In this document: in pieces, positions 26,431-34,957 of the stretch
Position numbering within the stretch: position 1 is the stretch's first letter
Layout: the number at the start of each line of letters is the position of its first letter
DNA from: CAVPHV01 sp963704825
GTDB taxonomy: Bacteria; Actinomycetota; Acidimicrobiia; Spongiisociales; UBA5794
Direction: 5' to 3'
Assembly (NCBI GenBank): GCA_963704825.1
Contig: CAVPHV010000001.1
Location: 62,001-126,000, forward strand
Length of the DNA: 64,000 nucleotides
The notes under the pieces: generated by a model
The model's database searches: none
What the model was told of the DNA's origin: nothing
Seen by the model: the letters and a program-made list of their open reading frames with translations, nothing else
Translations under genes and position numbers: made by a program

Positions 26431-27362
26431 CCGTGCTGGTGGTCGGCGACGCCAACGTCGATCTCGAAATCCGTCTGCCCCGGCAACCACGAGCGAGCGA
26501 GCATGCCAACCCCGACCCGCAACTCTTTGGGGGTGGCTCCGCGGCAAACACCGCGGCTGCACTGGCTCGGTTGGGGCTCGACTGCCGATTCGCCGGCACC
26601 GTCGGCGACGACAGTTTTGGCAAGTTTGCCGTTGCCAGCCTGGACGTTGCCGGCGTCGATACTTCATCGATGACGGCGACTCCCGACCTCCCAACCGTCA
26701 CGGTCATCACCGTCAAGCAACCCGACGGTGAGCGCCTCATCTATGTGTGGCCGCCCTCGGGCGGCGCCCACGCCGCACTCGAAGTGGAATCAACCATCGC
26801 TGCGGTTTCGGGCGCGGAGTGGCTTCACGTCTCAGGGATTTGCCTGAGAGTTCGGCCCGCACGAGAGGCGCTTCTGGCGGCAATGGCCCAGGCTCGCGCC
26901 GACGGCGTCGCGGTGTCGTTTGATCTGAATCTTCGGCTGGAGAACTGGGGGTGGGACGAAGGCTTCCGGGACGTGGTGATGGCCGCGGTCGAACGCTCGG
27001 ACGTGGTGCTTGGCGCTGCGGGGGACGAAGTCGGGGCCTTGGCCGGTACCGAGGATCCGATAGTGGCCGCAACGGCACTCGCCGCCAGACAACGGATGGT
27101 GGTCGCCCGGCTCGGCGCCGCGGGCGCAATTGCCTGTTTCGACGGATCGGTGGTGGCGGAGGCCGGCTTCGAGGTTGCCGTGGTCGACACGGTCGGCGCC
27201 GGCGACGCCTTCAACGCCGGGTTCATCGCGTCTCGGCTGCGCGGAGGGACGATCGCCGACGCGCTGCGTTGGGGGAATGCGGTCGCAGCCTTGTCGATCG
27301 GCGAGTCGGGGGCTCGTTCGACACCGACGGAGGCGCAACTCAGTGCATTCCTGAGCCTCTGA
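26427..27362 (+). CDS. PfkB-family carbohydrate/nucleoside kinase
   Basis: A 311-residue kinase of the ribokinase fold. The N-terminus is VTVLVVGDANVDLEIRLP, followed by the substrate-loop LFGGGSAANTAAALARLG (PfkB motif 1). The catalytic anion hole with base Asp is VDTVGAGDAFNAGF near residue 255. It begins at GTG 26427 overlapping the TrpF-like stop by four bases; the longer open frame upstream lies inside that gene. Translational coupling suggests the kinase phosphorylates a metabolite made or used by the isomerase-like partner, identity unknown. Confidence 0.88.
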   Translation: MTVLVVGDANVDLEIRLPRQPRASEHANPDPQLFGGGSAANTAAALARLGLDCRFAGTVGDDSFGKFAVASLDVAGVDTSSMTATPDLPTVTVITVKQPDGERLIYVWPPSGGAHAALEVESTIAAVSGAEWLHVSGICLRVRPAREALLAAMAQARADGVAVSFDLNLRLENWGWDEGFRDVVMAAVERSDVVLGAAGDEVGALAGTEDPIVAATALAARQRMVVARLGAAGAIACFDGSVVAEAGFEVAVVDTVGAGDAFNAGFIASRLRGGTIADALRWGNAVAALSIGESGARSTPTEAQLSAFLSL

Positions 27363-27443
27363 GTGACAGCGTCATCGGGCGGCCGAGTGTGCGATAGTTG
27401 AGACCAGCCGGTGCAGTGCGATTGAGCAAAGGGGACGACGACC

Positions 27444-27917
27444 ATGGCTGGATTCGCGAACTACGACGGTGTTGACGGCGAATCATTCGACGCCAACCAT
27501 CAGGGTTGGGTAGATGTTCTGGCGTTCGATTGGGCCGGCACCAGCGGCGATTCGGATGGGTCGTCGCGGCGCCGCTCGGCTCCCGATATCGACGATTTCA
27601 ACATCGTCATCGCCTATGAGAAGGCGGCGGTCAAGCTGCAGGAGAGCTTTCTCAAGGGCAAGGTATTCCCGAAGCTCGATGTTGAGCTCACCGCGACCTA
27701 TGGGGGTGCCCGAGCCACCTACCTCAAGTACGAGTTGGAAAACGTGATGATCACGTCGTATCAGGTCAACGCCTCCGGGAGCGAGGAAGACGGGCCGCCG
27801 ATCGTCGCCGTGGCCAACAGCTTCGAAGAGATCAAGGTCACCTACACCGAGTACGACCCCACCGGAACTGTTGTTGGGAGTGTGGTCTCCGAATACAAGG
27901 TGGAGGGCCGCCGCTAG
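27444..27917 (+). CDS. hcp: Hcp-like type VI secretion tube protein, orphan
   Basis: A 157-residue protein with the Hcp pattern. It opens with FANYDGVDGESFDANHQGW followed by VDVLAFDWAG. Next come DIDDFNIVIAYEKAAVKLQESFLKG, matching the Hcp helix/strand region, and YLKYELENVMITSYQVNASG and ANSFEEIKVTYTEYDPTG, the late strands. Hcp forms hexameric rings that stack into the type VI tube and carry effectors. AAAGGGG precedes the ATG. No sheath, baseplate, TssB/C, VgrG or ClpV gene is present in the window. Either it is a stand-alone Hcp-fold secreted protein or it serves a distant locus. Confidence 0.8.
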   Translation: MAGFANYDGVDGESFDANHQGWVDVLAFDWAGTSGDSDGSSRRRSAPDIDDFNIVIAYEKAAVKLQESFLKGKVFPKLDVELTATYGGARATYLKYELENVMITSYQVNASGSEEDGPPIVAVANSFEEIKVTYTEYDPTGTVVGSVVSEYKVEGRR

Positions 27918-27996
27918 TTCGTCTGCTGAACACCGCCGGGTTGGGGTTGCCGCGATTCCGATGAGAGGCCCCGGGTGTGCCGTGGGCAAGCCCGTC

Positions 27997-29382
27997 CTAG
28001 GGGTTGCGGCCCGCAAACGCGTGGGAGGCCGTTTGGGCGACGACGGGCGGGGCCTTCACCGCAGGGGCGACGCGGGCCGGATTGACCGCAACCTCTACGC
28101 CGTCCTGGCGAGTGCCCCAGTTGCCTGAGCGGATCGTGATGAGGGACCACAACCGCAGCGGCACGAGCAGGAGCACGTGGAAGACTGCATAGAGCGGGGC
28201 GAGCAGGAAGGTTGCGACTGCGTGATGACGGGACAGCGACGGCGTCGGGAGAAAACGGACTGAACGTGCGTACGCCGAGAAGGTCAAGTGGGCCGCGTAG
28301 TAGGCAAACGCAATCCCTCCGGCGACAAACGGGCGAACCAGGACCGCCGAAGCCAATCCGAGGGTGAGCAGGACCCATGAGGCCAGTTCAACCAGCGAGA
28401 GTTTCCAGGGCCAAGTCCGCGGCGACATGAAGCGAAGGACCCAAAGCGACTCGCGGAAGAATGACTTGTTCCAACGAAGCTGCTGACGCACGTAGTGCGA
28501 GATTCGTTCCGGGACGACGGTGTACCCCACTGAACTCTCGACGAACTTGACCGCGCCACGCAACAGGGCGTAGTTGGTCAGTCGGCGATCATCTCCGAAC
28601 TGAACCTCAACGCCGAGGAACGTCTGGGTGACGAAGTCCTCGAGGTTGTCGGTGATCACTGCGGTGCGGTACATCGACAGAGATCCGCAGCAGCAAAGAA
28701 CGGAGCCGACCCGAGAATACGCGGCCCGTTCGTATAGGAACGCGTTGGCGTATCGAAGATCGGTGAGCCGGGTCAGGAGGTTCGTGTCGGGGTTGAGCGC
28801 CCGCACCGAGCCGGTGGCAGCTTGAACGTTTGGGTCGGAGAAGTCCCGGGCGAGTTCAGCCATCGCCTGCGGCTCGAGCACGGTGTCCGAGTCGACGGTG
28901 AGGATCAGTTCGCATTTGGTTCGACGGAAGGCATGGGCCTGCGCATGGCGTTTTCCCCGGTTGTTCTCGTAGCGAACCACCTCCGCGTCGGGAAGATCGG
29001 CCAGTGCTGCTCGCGCGATGTAGAAGGCAGACGGGTCGCCGGAGCCGTCGTCGATGACCCAGATCTCATCGAGTGGCTTGGTCTGCTTGCGGAGCGAGTC
29101 GATGCACCGCAGGAGGGCAACCGGGTCTTCGTTGAAGAAGGGCACGACGGCGGCAACGGTGGCGGAGGGGATTGGGGGGCGAGGCACCGTTCGGTAGAAG
29201 ACGGCTGCGCCGAGTTTGATACCGACCATTCCGAGGGCTACCGCCCCGTACCAGTAGACGCCATGGGAGAAGCGCAAGGCGGCCGCGGCAGCCACGGCGA
29301 AGAGGGCGACGGCGAGTGCTCGCTCGGCGACGGTTGGGATTCGCAGGCCTGCGTCGCCGCCTTGGCCATTCCGGTCAGTCAT
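27997..29382 (-). CDS. membrane glycosyltransferase family 2 (hyaluronan/chitin synthase-like)
   Basis: A 461-residue processive-type glycosyltransferase. Two N-terminal transmembrane helices precede a GT-A domain with PFFNEDPVALLRCIDSL, DDGS (111-114), DSDT (164-167), CCCGSLSMYR near 230, GDDRRLTN (263-270) and QQLRW (300-304). This set is characteristic of HasA/NodC/chitin synthases. About four C-terminal helices follow. It should polymerise a beta-linked polysaccharide from UDP-sugars at the membrane. ATG 29382 has GGAGGG upstream at a rather long distance. No polysaccharide export genes are adjacent. Confidence 0.85.
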   Translation of the reverse strand: MTDRNGQGGDAGLRIPTVAERALAVALFAVAAAAALRFSHGVYWYGAVALGMVGIKLGAAVFYRTVPRPPIPSATVAAVVPFFNEDPVALLRCIDSLRKQTKPLDEIWVIDDGSGDPSAFYIARAALADLPDAEVVRYENNRGKRHAQAHAFRRTKCELILTVDSDTVLEPQAMAELARDFSDPNVQAATGSVRALNPDTNLLTRLTDLRYANAFLYERAAYSRVGSVLCCCGSLSMYRTAVITDNLEDFVTQTFLGVEVQFGDDRRLTNYALLRGAVKFVESSVGYTVVPERISHYVRQQLRWNKSFFRESLWVLRFMSPRTWPWKLSLVELASWVLLTLGLASAVLVRPFVAGGIAFAYYAAHLTFSAYARSVRFLPTPSLSRHHAVATFLLAPLYAVFHVLLLVPLRLWSLITIRSGNWGTRQDGVEVAVNPARVAPAVKAPPVVAQTASHAFAGRNP

Positions 29383-29626
29383 GGAACCGGCATCCCTCCT
29401 GCGCTCCTGGCGCTCGAGCCGAATCAGTCGCCGAGCCGTTGAACGTGTCTGGTCCCGCTCGAATGGGACCGGCGGCGTGTTCGTGGCTCTCTTCGTACAT
29501 CTCGGCCACAGTCGTGCGAATCTTGAGGACACGACCGGGTGGCGTCGCGCTCGATGGCAGGTTGCCGGCGCGGTGCGGGGGCGGCACAAACCGTGCCACC
29601 CCCGCCATCCCGATTGCGCAACAGTC

Positions 29627-31768
29627 TCACTCGAGGATGCAAAAACCGACGTCCTCCGAACTCTGGTAGTGGTGGTTGCCGCTGTTGACGATCGTCCGGT
29701 CGTTGCCATGAACCCGGACCACATAGCCACATTGTTCGAGCCCGGTGGTGTCGAACGTCCACTCGGAGCCGGCGAGCGGAGTATTGACGTTCCCGGAGCC
29801 CCCGGTGGTGGCGGGGACGGGACCAAAGCCTGCCGGTCCGCCATCGATCACCACGCTCCACGCACCCATGTTCGTGTCGGTGGCGACCACGTTGCCCTTC
29901 AACAGGACACCTGCGCCGAACAAACCGCAATCGGTGCCCGGGTCGGTGATCGAGATCGCCACATCGGGGCGAGTGTTGTCCAGTTGCACCACCTGGGTGT
30001 CGGCCACCCCATCTCCCTCGATCTCGAGCTGGATGGTCACTTTGTCATCACCGGACGATCGGTAGTAGCCGAGTACCTGGGTGAAGTTGGCGTTGTAGTC
30101 GAGATAGTCGAACCAACCATCGGGCGTCCCGGTGTGATAGTGCGATGCGCCCAGGACGGGCGTGACCCAGACCTTCTCGGTCAGTGTCTGGCTGGCGCCG
30201 CCGCTGTCGATCACTTGGATCCGGTAGCGCTTGCCGCTCACTGCAGGTCCGCGCACGACGATGAGCCCACCGAACGGGCACTCGAGCCCAAGCGGCGAGT
30301 ACACCGGGATTCCGCTATCGGCGAACTTGGCGGTCGCGGATGCCATACCGGTGGCGTTGCCGATGAACTCGGTGCTGATGCCGCCAATGAGCTTCAACGT
30401 GCCCGGGGACCCTTCGAGGCGCGGCACCAAGACATGGGCATCCAGTCGGTTGCCCCAGGTGGGGACCAGATCGGCGTCGGTCGTCGACGGTGGTGTATTC
30501 CATGACAGAACGGCGCGCACTCGGGCAACCTTCGGATCCGTGCACTTCTCCTTGAAGTCGTCGAGATCGACCGGCAAAGACGCCGTGTAGCACAGGCCGC
30601 CATCGGGTAGCACTGAGAAGTCGTAGGCCTTGACCTCGACGGTGTCGAGGTACTCCCACTCGCACGTGTCGTTCCAGTCGGCCCAGAACGCCACGTACTC
30701 GGTGCTGCCTGCGGTACAGAAGCCTCCCGAGAATCCGGTCTGTTTCTTGACCTTGTAGGTAGCGACCAGCTTCTCCCGATTGCCGTCGAGGCCAAGATCG
30801 GTGAGTTCCTCGTAGGAGATGTTCCCGGTCGTGTCCTCTTCGGCTGCGATCAAGTCGGAGAGACCGATGCCGTATTTGTCGAGCGTTGCGGCGAGGCTTG
30901 CGCCCGCCAGCATGCTCGGCTGCGCCTTGATCGCCTGCACCTCTGCGAACGCCAGGCGATGCGGCTCGACGGACAGCTTGACCCGTCGAGATCGAGACGG
31001 GGTCGAGTACCTCTCAACCAGTTCATCGACGGTCAGTTGCTTGGCGGAGAGCAGCGGTCCGGGATCCGGTCCCGGGTACGGCGGTTCCGGAAGGTCCGGA
31101 ATCTCCGGGAACTGCGGATCGATCGGCACGAGCACGGGCTTGAGCGATTCGAGGAGATCGAGCGGCACGTCGACCTTCGTGACCAGGTCGTCGAGGAACG
31201 CCGCCAGATGCCAACCCTTGTCGATCTGGATGGCACAATCCTTCACGTTGCCGTAGACCGGCTTGAAGTTGGGATCCCCGGCCGGGGACTCGGCGTTCCA
31301 CGACAGGATGGCGCGGACCTTGGGCAGTTGCGGCGTCAGGCACCATTTGCGCGGTGGCGCGTACGGCACCTCGAGCGAGTAGGCGAGCGGGTGGGTGGCC
31401 TTGCTGGCGCAGTCCGTTCCTGCGGGGATGTCGTGAACATCCGTCGCAGCCAGTCCGGCGTCCACCCATCCCGACCCAAAGTCGACGAAGAACCGCACGT
31501 ACTCCGTTGAGCCGTCGTCGCAGAGGTCGCCGCTGTATCCGCCCGACTTCTTGATGTCGAACGTAGCGTAGAGGCGCCGCTGGAGCGGGTTGTAGCCCAC
31601 GCTGGTGAGCTCTTCGTAGTTTGTGTTCGAGGCCAGCTTCTTGACGGCCTTGAAACCGCTGGCCGGAAGGTTGCCGAAGTAGTTCGGGTTGCCTGCGACC
31701 AGTCCCCGGAAACCACTCCGCGTCTTCTCAACGCGGATGGTTGCCGCTGCTTTCTTGGTGTCTGCCAT
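29627..31768 (-). CDS. 713-residue protein with duplicated unit, function unknown
   Basis: ATG 31768 is fixed by AGGGAG eight bases upstream; there is no signal peptide. Two copies of a roughly 130-residue unit are visible at about 48-182 and 316-448. Both read NYEELT/SYEELT, a K[KQ].[GT]G[FY]SG motif, LC..GSTEYV or FCTAGSTEYV, a Cys-containing middle, VRA[IV]LSWN and P.[YW]GN. A Pro-rich hinge (about 218-240) and a further beta-rich C-terminal region (about 470-713) with Ig-like character follow (PDVAISITDPGTDCGLFGAG). The repeat unit resembles conserved hypothetical proteins of other bacteria; no activity is known to me. Confidence 0.7.
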   Translation of the reverse strand: MADTKKAAATIRVEKTRSGFRGLVAGNPNYFGNLPASGFKAVKKLASNTNYEELTSVGYNPLQRRLYATFDIKKSGGYSGDLCDDGSTEYVRFFVDFGSGWVDAGLAATDVHDIPAGTDCASKATHPLAYSLEVPYAPPRKWCLTPQLPKVRAILSWNAESPAGDPNFKPVYGNVKDCAIQIDKGWHLAAFLDDLVTKVDVPLDLLESLKPVLVPIDPQFPEIPDLPEPPYPGPDPGPLLSAKQLTVDELVERYSTPSRSRRVKLSVEPHRLAFAEVQAIKAQPSMLAGASLAATLDKYGIGLSDLIAAEEDTTGNISYEELTDLGLDGNREKLVATYKVKKQTGFSGGFCTAGSTEYVAFWADWNDTCEWEYLDTVEVKAYDFSVLPDGGLCYTASLPVDLDDFKEKCTDPKVARVRAVLSWNTPPSTTDADLVPTWGNRLDAHVLVPRLEGSPGTLKLIGGISTEFIGNATGMASATAKFADSGIPVYSPLGLECPFGGLIVVRGPAVSGKRYRIQVIDSGGASQTLTEKVWVTPVLGASHYHTGTPDGWFDYLDYNANFTQVLGYYRSSGDDKVTIQLEIEGDGVADTQVVQLDNTRPDVAISITDPGTDCGLFGAGVLLKGNVVATDTNMGAWSVVIDGGPAGFGPVPATTGGSGNVNTPLAGSEWTFDTTGLEQCGYVVRVHGNDRTIVNSGNHHYQSSEDVGFCILE

Positions 31769-31998
31769 GTGGCAGCTCCCTTCGTTCCTCGGGCCGTCAC
31801 GGCCCGAATCGGTCCTTCCACTCGGCGGTTGCCGAAGGCAGAGGCAAAGGGCGAACCCCACGGACCACGCGCAGGTCGAAAACCGGTCCTGGCACCACAC
31901 CCTTGTGGCCTCTGCAGGACATGACCACCGGAACGAGGTTCTGATACACGTTTGCCATACGCCCACGGCGTCCCGGCCGGCGTGGGAGACTTGTTGTC

Positions 31999-32193
31999 AT
32001 GGCCAAGCCAACTGGGTTCAGCTACGTGCGGCGCAAGAACGAGGAGATCGTGATTTCACATCACGGCCGGCAAGCCGCCGTCCTGCGAGATCACGCAGCG
32101 GAGCGGTTCCTCAACGATCTCAGCAGCGGTGACGAGCAGGAGTTGATGGCGAGAGCGACCGGCAACTACAAGCGAGGCAACGAACGCCGCTGA
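31999..32193 (+). CDS. conserved small protein, function unknown
   Basis: A 64-residue basic protein with a compact beta-alpha pattern: FSYVRRKNEEIVISHHGRQA, VLRDHAAERFLNDL, then MARATGNYKRGNERR. The residues HHGR and TGNYKRGNER look like a conserved core. Start ATG 31999 is preceded by GGGAG. It is divergent from the 713-residue protein gene and followed by another tiny gene on the same strand. It may be a nucleic-acid-binding or regulatory peptide, judged only from charge. Confidence 0.65.
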   Translation: MAKPTGFSYVRRKNEEIVISHHGRQAAVLRDHAAERFLNDLSSGDEQELMARATGNYKRGNERR

Positions 32194-32229
32194 ACATCGC
32201 CGGGAGCGGGGACCAGGCATACTGGGGCC

Positions 32230-32421
32230 ATGGAGATTCCCGCAGAGCTGCGAGCGGCCCTCGAAACCAACCCGGAGGCGCAGGCGCACTTTGAGTCGAT
32301 GTCCCCGTCGCACCAGCGCGAGTTCGCATCACACGTCGCCGAGGCGGTCAAACCCGAGACGAGGGTGCGCCGCGCCGACAAGATGGTCGAGCTGATCCTG
32401 CAATCCGGCGACGGCGCATAG
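32230..32421 (+). CDS. stand-alone YdeI/OmpD-associated C-terminal domain protein
   Basis: A 63-residue protein covering just the C-terminal motif of YdeI/OmpD-associated proteins. It reads IPAELRAALETNPEAQAHFE, then SMSPSHQREFASHVAEAVKP, then ETRVRRADKMVELIL. In full-length members this segment follows a DUF1801- or DUF1905-like domain, which is absent here. Another full-length member is encoded at 44018-44593. Role unknown; possibly a truncated but maintained paralog, since the frame is clean and has its own ATG. Confidence 0.65.
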   Translation: MEIPAELRAALETNPEAQAHFESMSPSHQREFASHVAEAVKPETRVRRADKMVELILQSGDGA

Positions 32422-32568
32422 TGGTGCGTCGAGGGCCGGAGAGACACGGCGAGTGTTTCTGAGACGGACCACTAGCCCCGGACCCGCGTCGGCCGGGGCG
32501 GCAGTGTGAGGCGTTCTCACTGCCAGCAGGTACCGTGCGGGCAACGAGCCACGGAACGCCACCTGACC

Positions 32569-33183
32569 ATGTCTTCACCCCTGAAAATCGCCTTCATCGG
32601 ATCCCATTCCGTGAGGAAGACCAACGCAGTGCATTCGTTTGCCGGCGCCGTGGGCCGCAGCGGACGCAGCGTCGAAGTCGGGCGTGAGGTGATTCGCTTC
32701 AATCCGCTCGGCCTCAACGAGGGCGCCACACCCGAGGCTCAGCTGTGGGTGATCATGGCGCAGATCCAACAGGAGTTGGAGCTGCGCAACCGCGCCGAGG
32801 TGCTGGTCACCGACCGTGCCGTGATCGACAACTTCGCCTACTTCTTGCGGGTGACCGGAGGCACAGATCCGTTCGATGTGAGGCCCCTCATCGCGACGTG
32901 GTGCGATACCTATGATCTCTTCGTCAGGCTCCTGCCCGATGTGCCGTTGCGAGCCGACGGGGTCCGCAGCACCAACGATCGCTTCAGGGACGAGATCGAG
33001 ACGATCCTCAACGCCATCCTGCCGACCTACGTGCCGGCGGATCGGTTGGTGCTGATCCGAGCTTCAGAGGTGACCGAGGCTTTCGATTGGGGGTCGCTGC
33101 TCGAACGGCTCGTCGGCCCGGCGCCACCCGGAGAGACCCCAATCTCGCAACCGGTGACCCTGCACCCCACGCTCTGGGACTGA
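32569..33183 (+). CDS. NadR-like P-loop ATPase/kinase with altered Walker A
   Basis: A 204-residue protein of the AAA_28/NadR-kinase type. It opens KIAFIGSHSVRKTNAVHSFAG, where the Walker A should be GxxxxGK[ST]; here the second Gly is Arg (GSHSVRKT). A Walker B-like LVTDRAVIDNFAYFLRVTG and a lid-like region with LRADGVRSTNDRFRDEIE follow, as in deoxynucleoside or ribosylnicotinamide kinases. The altered P-loop may weaken nucleotide binding. ATG 32569 is chosen as the first codon giving the complete strand; the upstream frame to 32506 has no ribosome site. Confidence 0.7.
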   Translation: MSSPLKIAFIGSHSVRKTNAVHSFAGAVGRSGRSVEVGREVIRFNPLGLNEGATPEAQLWVIMAQIQQELELRNRAEVLVTDRAVIDNFAYFLRVTGGTDPFDVRPLIATWCDTYDLFVRLLPDVPLRADGVRSTNDRFRDEIETILNAILPTYVPADRLVLIRASEVTEAFDWGSLLERLVGPAPPGETPISQPVTLHPTLWD

Positions 33184-33271
33184 ACGGGAGGAATCCCCCT
33201 AACTTGCGTAGACCTCGGCCGGTCGAGGTCGAAGGGGCGCCCGCTTCGGCCTCAGCAGGTAGTCTCCGGCC

Positions 33272-33940
33272 ATGGTTCTGCGTCTCGTCCTCGCTGAGGA
33301 CAATCTGCTCATGCGCGAAGGCATCAGTGCGGTCTTGGCGTTGGACAACGGGGTCGAAGTGGTGGCCGTGTGCGAGGACTTCGACGGACTCATCGCGGCG
33401 GTCACCGAGCACTTGCCCGATGTCGTAATGACGGACATTCGGATGCCTCCGAGCCAGACCGACGAAGGCATCAGGGCGGCAAATCTCATCAGGTCCGAAC
33501 ATCCGGAGATCGGAGTCGTGGTCCTGAGCCAGTATGTCGAACCCGACTACGCCCTGCGGCTGTTTGAGGATGGCTCCTCCGGCAGGGCATATTTGCTGAA
33601 GGAAAGGGTGGGGGATCTTGCCCAATTGGCCTCCGCCCTCAGGAGTGTGGCTACGGGCGGTTCGGTCGTCGACCCCACGGTGGTCGATGCTCTGATCGAG
33701 GCTCGGGCTACAGACCGGCCATCCGTCCTCGACCGTCTTACGGATCGGGAACAGGAGGTCCTTGCTGAAATGGCGAAGGGTGGAAGCAACGCAGCCATCG
33801 GCGAAGCCCTATTCATTTCGGCCCGATCAGTCGAGAAGCACATCAACTCGATCTTCATGAAGCTGGATCTGTCCCCAGAAGAGGACACCAATCGCAGGGT
33901 GCGGGCGGTGTTGTTGTACCTCGGCAGCCGTCCGGATTGA
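33272..33940 (+). CDS. LuxR/NarL-family response regulator
   Basis: A 222-residue two-component regulator. The receiver domain has the acidic pair at residues 9-10 (AEDN), phospho-acceptor Asp at 55 in VVMTDIRMPP, and the conserved Lys near 110 in AYLLKE. The C-terminal HTH reads LTDREQEVLAEMAKGGSNAAIGEALFISARSVEKHINSIF in overlapping blocks and would bind DNA on phosphorylation. No histidine kinase is adjacent, so it is an orphan in this window; the partial kinase at the left edge is 32 kb away. ATG 33272 gives the canonical N-terminus. Confidence 0.9.
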   Translation: MVLRLVLAEDNLLMREGISAVLALDNGVEVVAVCEDFDGLIAAVTEHLPDVVMTDIRMPPSQTDEGIRAANLIRSEHPEIGVVVLSQYVEPDYALRLFEDGSSGRAYLLKERVGDLAQLASALRSVATGGSVVDPTVVDALIEARATDRPSVLDRLTDREQEVLAEMAKGGSNAAIGEALFISARSVEKHINSIFMKLDLSPEEDTNRRVRAVLLYLGSRPD

Positions 33941-34202
33941 GCCGACGAGCGAGTTTCCGAGGCGCTCTTTCGAACCAAGCCGAGCCCCTGCCACCAGTCC
34001 AGTAGAGAGCCCGATCCCAAGGCCAAAGGGAGCTCGCCCTTCGGGAGTCCGCTGCTTGTTGAGCTCTCGTTGCGCGGGTGGTTCAGAGATACGACCCGAG
34101 GCGCTGCGCGAGTTGACCTCCCATCACCGCCGAGAGGACGGTGTCGCATAGATCGAGCTGCAGGGAATCAGCTTGGGGGCGGGGTGTTCGTTGGTTTGCG
34201 CC

Positions 34203-34460
34203 TCATGCTGTTGTGCCTCCGGGCACGCCGGCGCGGCGGTTTCTGCCTCTGATGAGTTGACGGCGGCCTGTCGCGACAAACAGAACCGAGCCGACGAGGG
34301 GCAGGAAGATGACGACGGCCAGCCACATCCACTGATTCATTCCGGCGGCCTTCCACGTGGACTCCGGAGTCGTGAGGATCGTGTAGAGCGACCACACAAA
34401 GACGGCAAAGGAACCCAGCGCGATGAGCCCGACGAGTAGCTCGAGGCCTGCGATCGTCAT
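34203..34460 (-). CDS. PLDc_N-type small membrane protein, copy 2
   Basis: An 85-residue protein with two transmembrane helices (about residues 6-28 and 48-67), separated by a conserved loop TTPESTWKAAGMNQWMW. The second helix reads LAVVIFLPLVGSVLFVATGR, matching the PLDc_N (cardiolipin-synthase N-terminal) domain, without any phospholipase part. The start ATG overlaps the stop of the upstream paralog by four bases (ATGA). It is a duplicate of the preceding gene, the central 109 bases being identical except one position. Usually such proteins are of unknown function or act as membrane accessory subunits. Confidence 0.75.
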   Translation of the reverse strand: MTIAGLELLVGLIALGSFAVFVWSLYTILTTPESTWKAAGMNQWMWLAVVIFLPLVGSVLFVATGRRQLIRGRNRRAGVPGGTTA

Positions 34461-34635
34461 GAAGCCACCTTGTCTTTCGAGGGGATCGGCTCGCGGTCGC
34501 CGCCTACGAGCGCCGGCCGGGCCACGGCGACAAACAGAACCGAGCCGACGAGGGGCAGGAAGATGACGACGGCCAGCCACATCCACTGATTCATTCCGGC
34601 GGCCTCCCACGTGGACTCCGGAGTCGTGAGGATCG
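34273..34635. repeat. 109-bp near-identical tandem repeat inside two PLDc_N genes
   Basis: Bases 34273-34381 and 34527-34635 are identical at 108 of 109 positions (one C/T difference), 254 bases apart in the same orientation. Flanking coding sequence is clearly more diverged. The pattern suggests recent duplication or gene conversion between the paralogs. Confidence 0.9.
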
Positions 34636-34708
34636 CGAGCAGCGACCACACGAACATGGCGATGAACGCCACCCCGAGGACTCCAATGAGGATCGCAAAT
34701 ACTGCCAA
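34457..34708 (-). CDS. PLDc_N-type small membrane protein, copy 1
   Basis: An 83-residue protein, two transmembrane helices, same architecture as the copy that follows it: TTPESTWEAAGMNQWMW then LAVVIFLPLVGSVLFVAVAR. A TTG at 34708 with AGAAGGG about nine bases upstream is the best start; a GTG nine codons... earlier variants have no ribosome site. The C-terminal tail is charged (GDREPIPSKDKVAS) and probably cytosolic. It is translationally coupled to its paralog. The nucleotide near-identity is confined to the central part, hinting at recent duplication or gene conversion. Confidence 0.7.
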   Translation of the reverse strand: MAVFAILIGVLGVAFIAMFVWSLLAILTTPESTWEAAGMNQWMWLAVVIFLPLVGSVLFVAVARPALVGGDREPIPSKDKVAS

Positions 34709-34957
34709 GTTCGGTGCCCTTCTCACGACGCTGCGGTTGTCGAGGCTCAGTTGATCACGAATCACAACGTCTGTCCCGGCCAGCTTGCTGGCCGGATCCG
34801 GCCATGGGGCCGGGCAACGCGCCTGGTCAATCAGCCCGAGCTGATCGGCTCGCTTCAAAGCCTCAGCGCAGCCCCCCACGCCGCAGAAGGCGGCAACCAG
34901 AGGTGAGGATTCTCGTGAGTAGGGTGATCTGAGAGTCCGAGGAGAGGAGTCATAGCC

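Noticed and set aside
29383..29844. 154-residue N-terminal extension of the glycosyltransferase frame
   Set aside because: The extension overlaps the end of the 713-residue protein gene, is Arg/Pro/Thr-rich and has no ribosome site; MTDRNG at 29382 is followed by normal transmembrane helices.
29381..30505. 374-codon open frame on the plus strand
   Set aside because: Antisense to the 713-residue protein gene, which has a ribosome site and an internal repeat visible at the protein level. The antisense frame is a codon-bias shadow.
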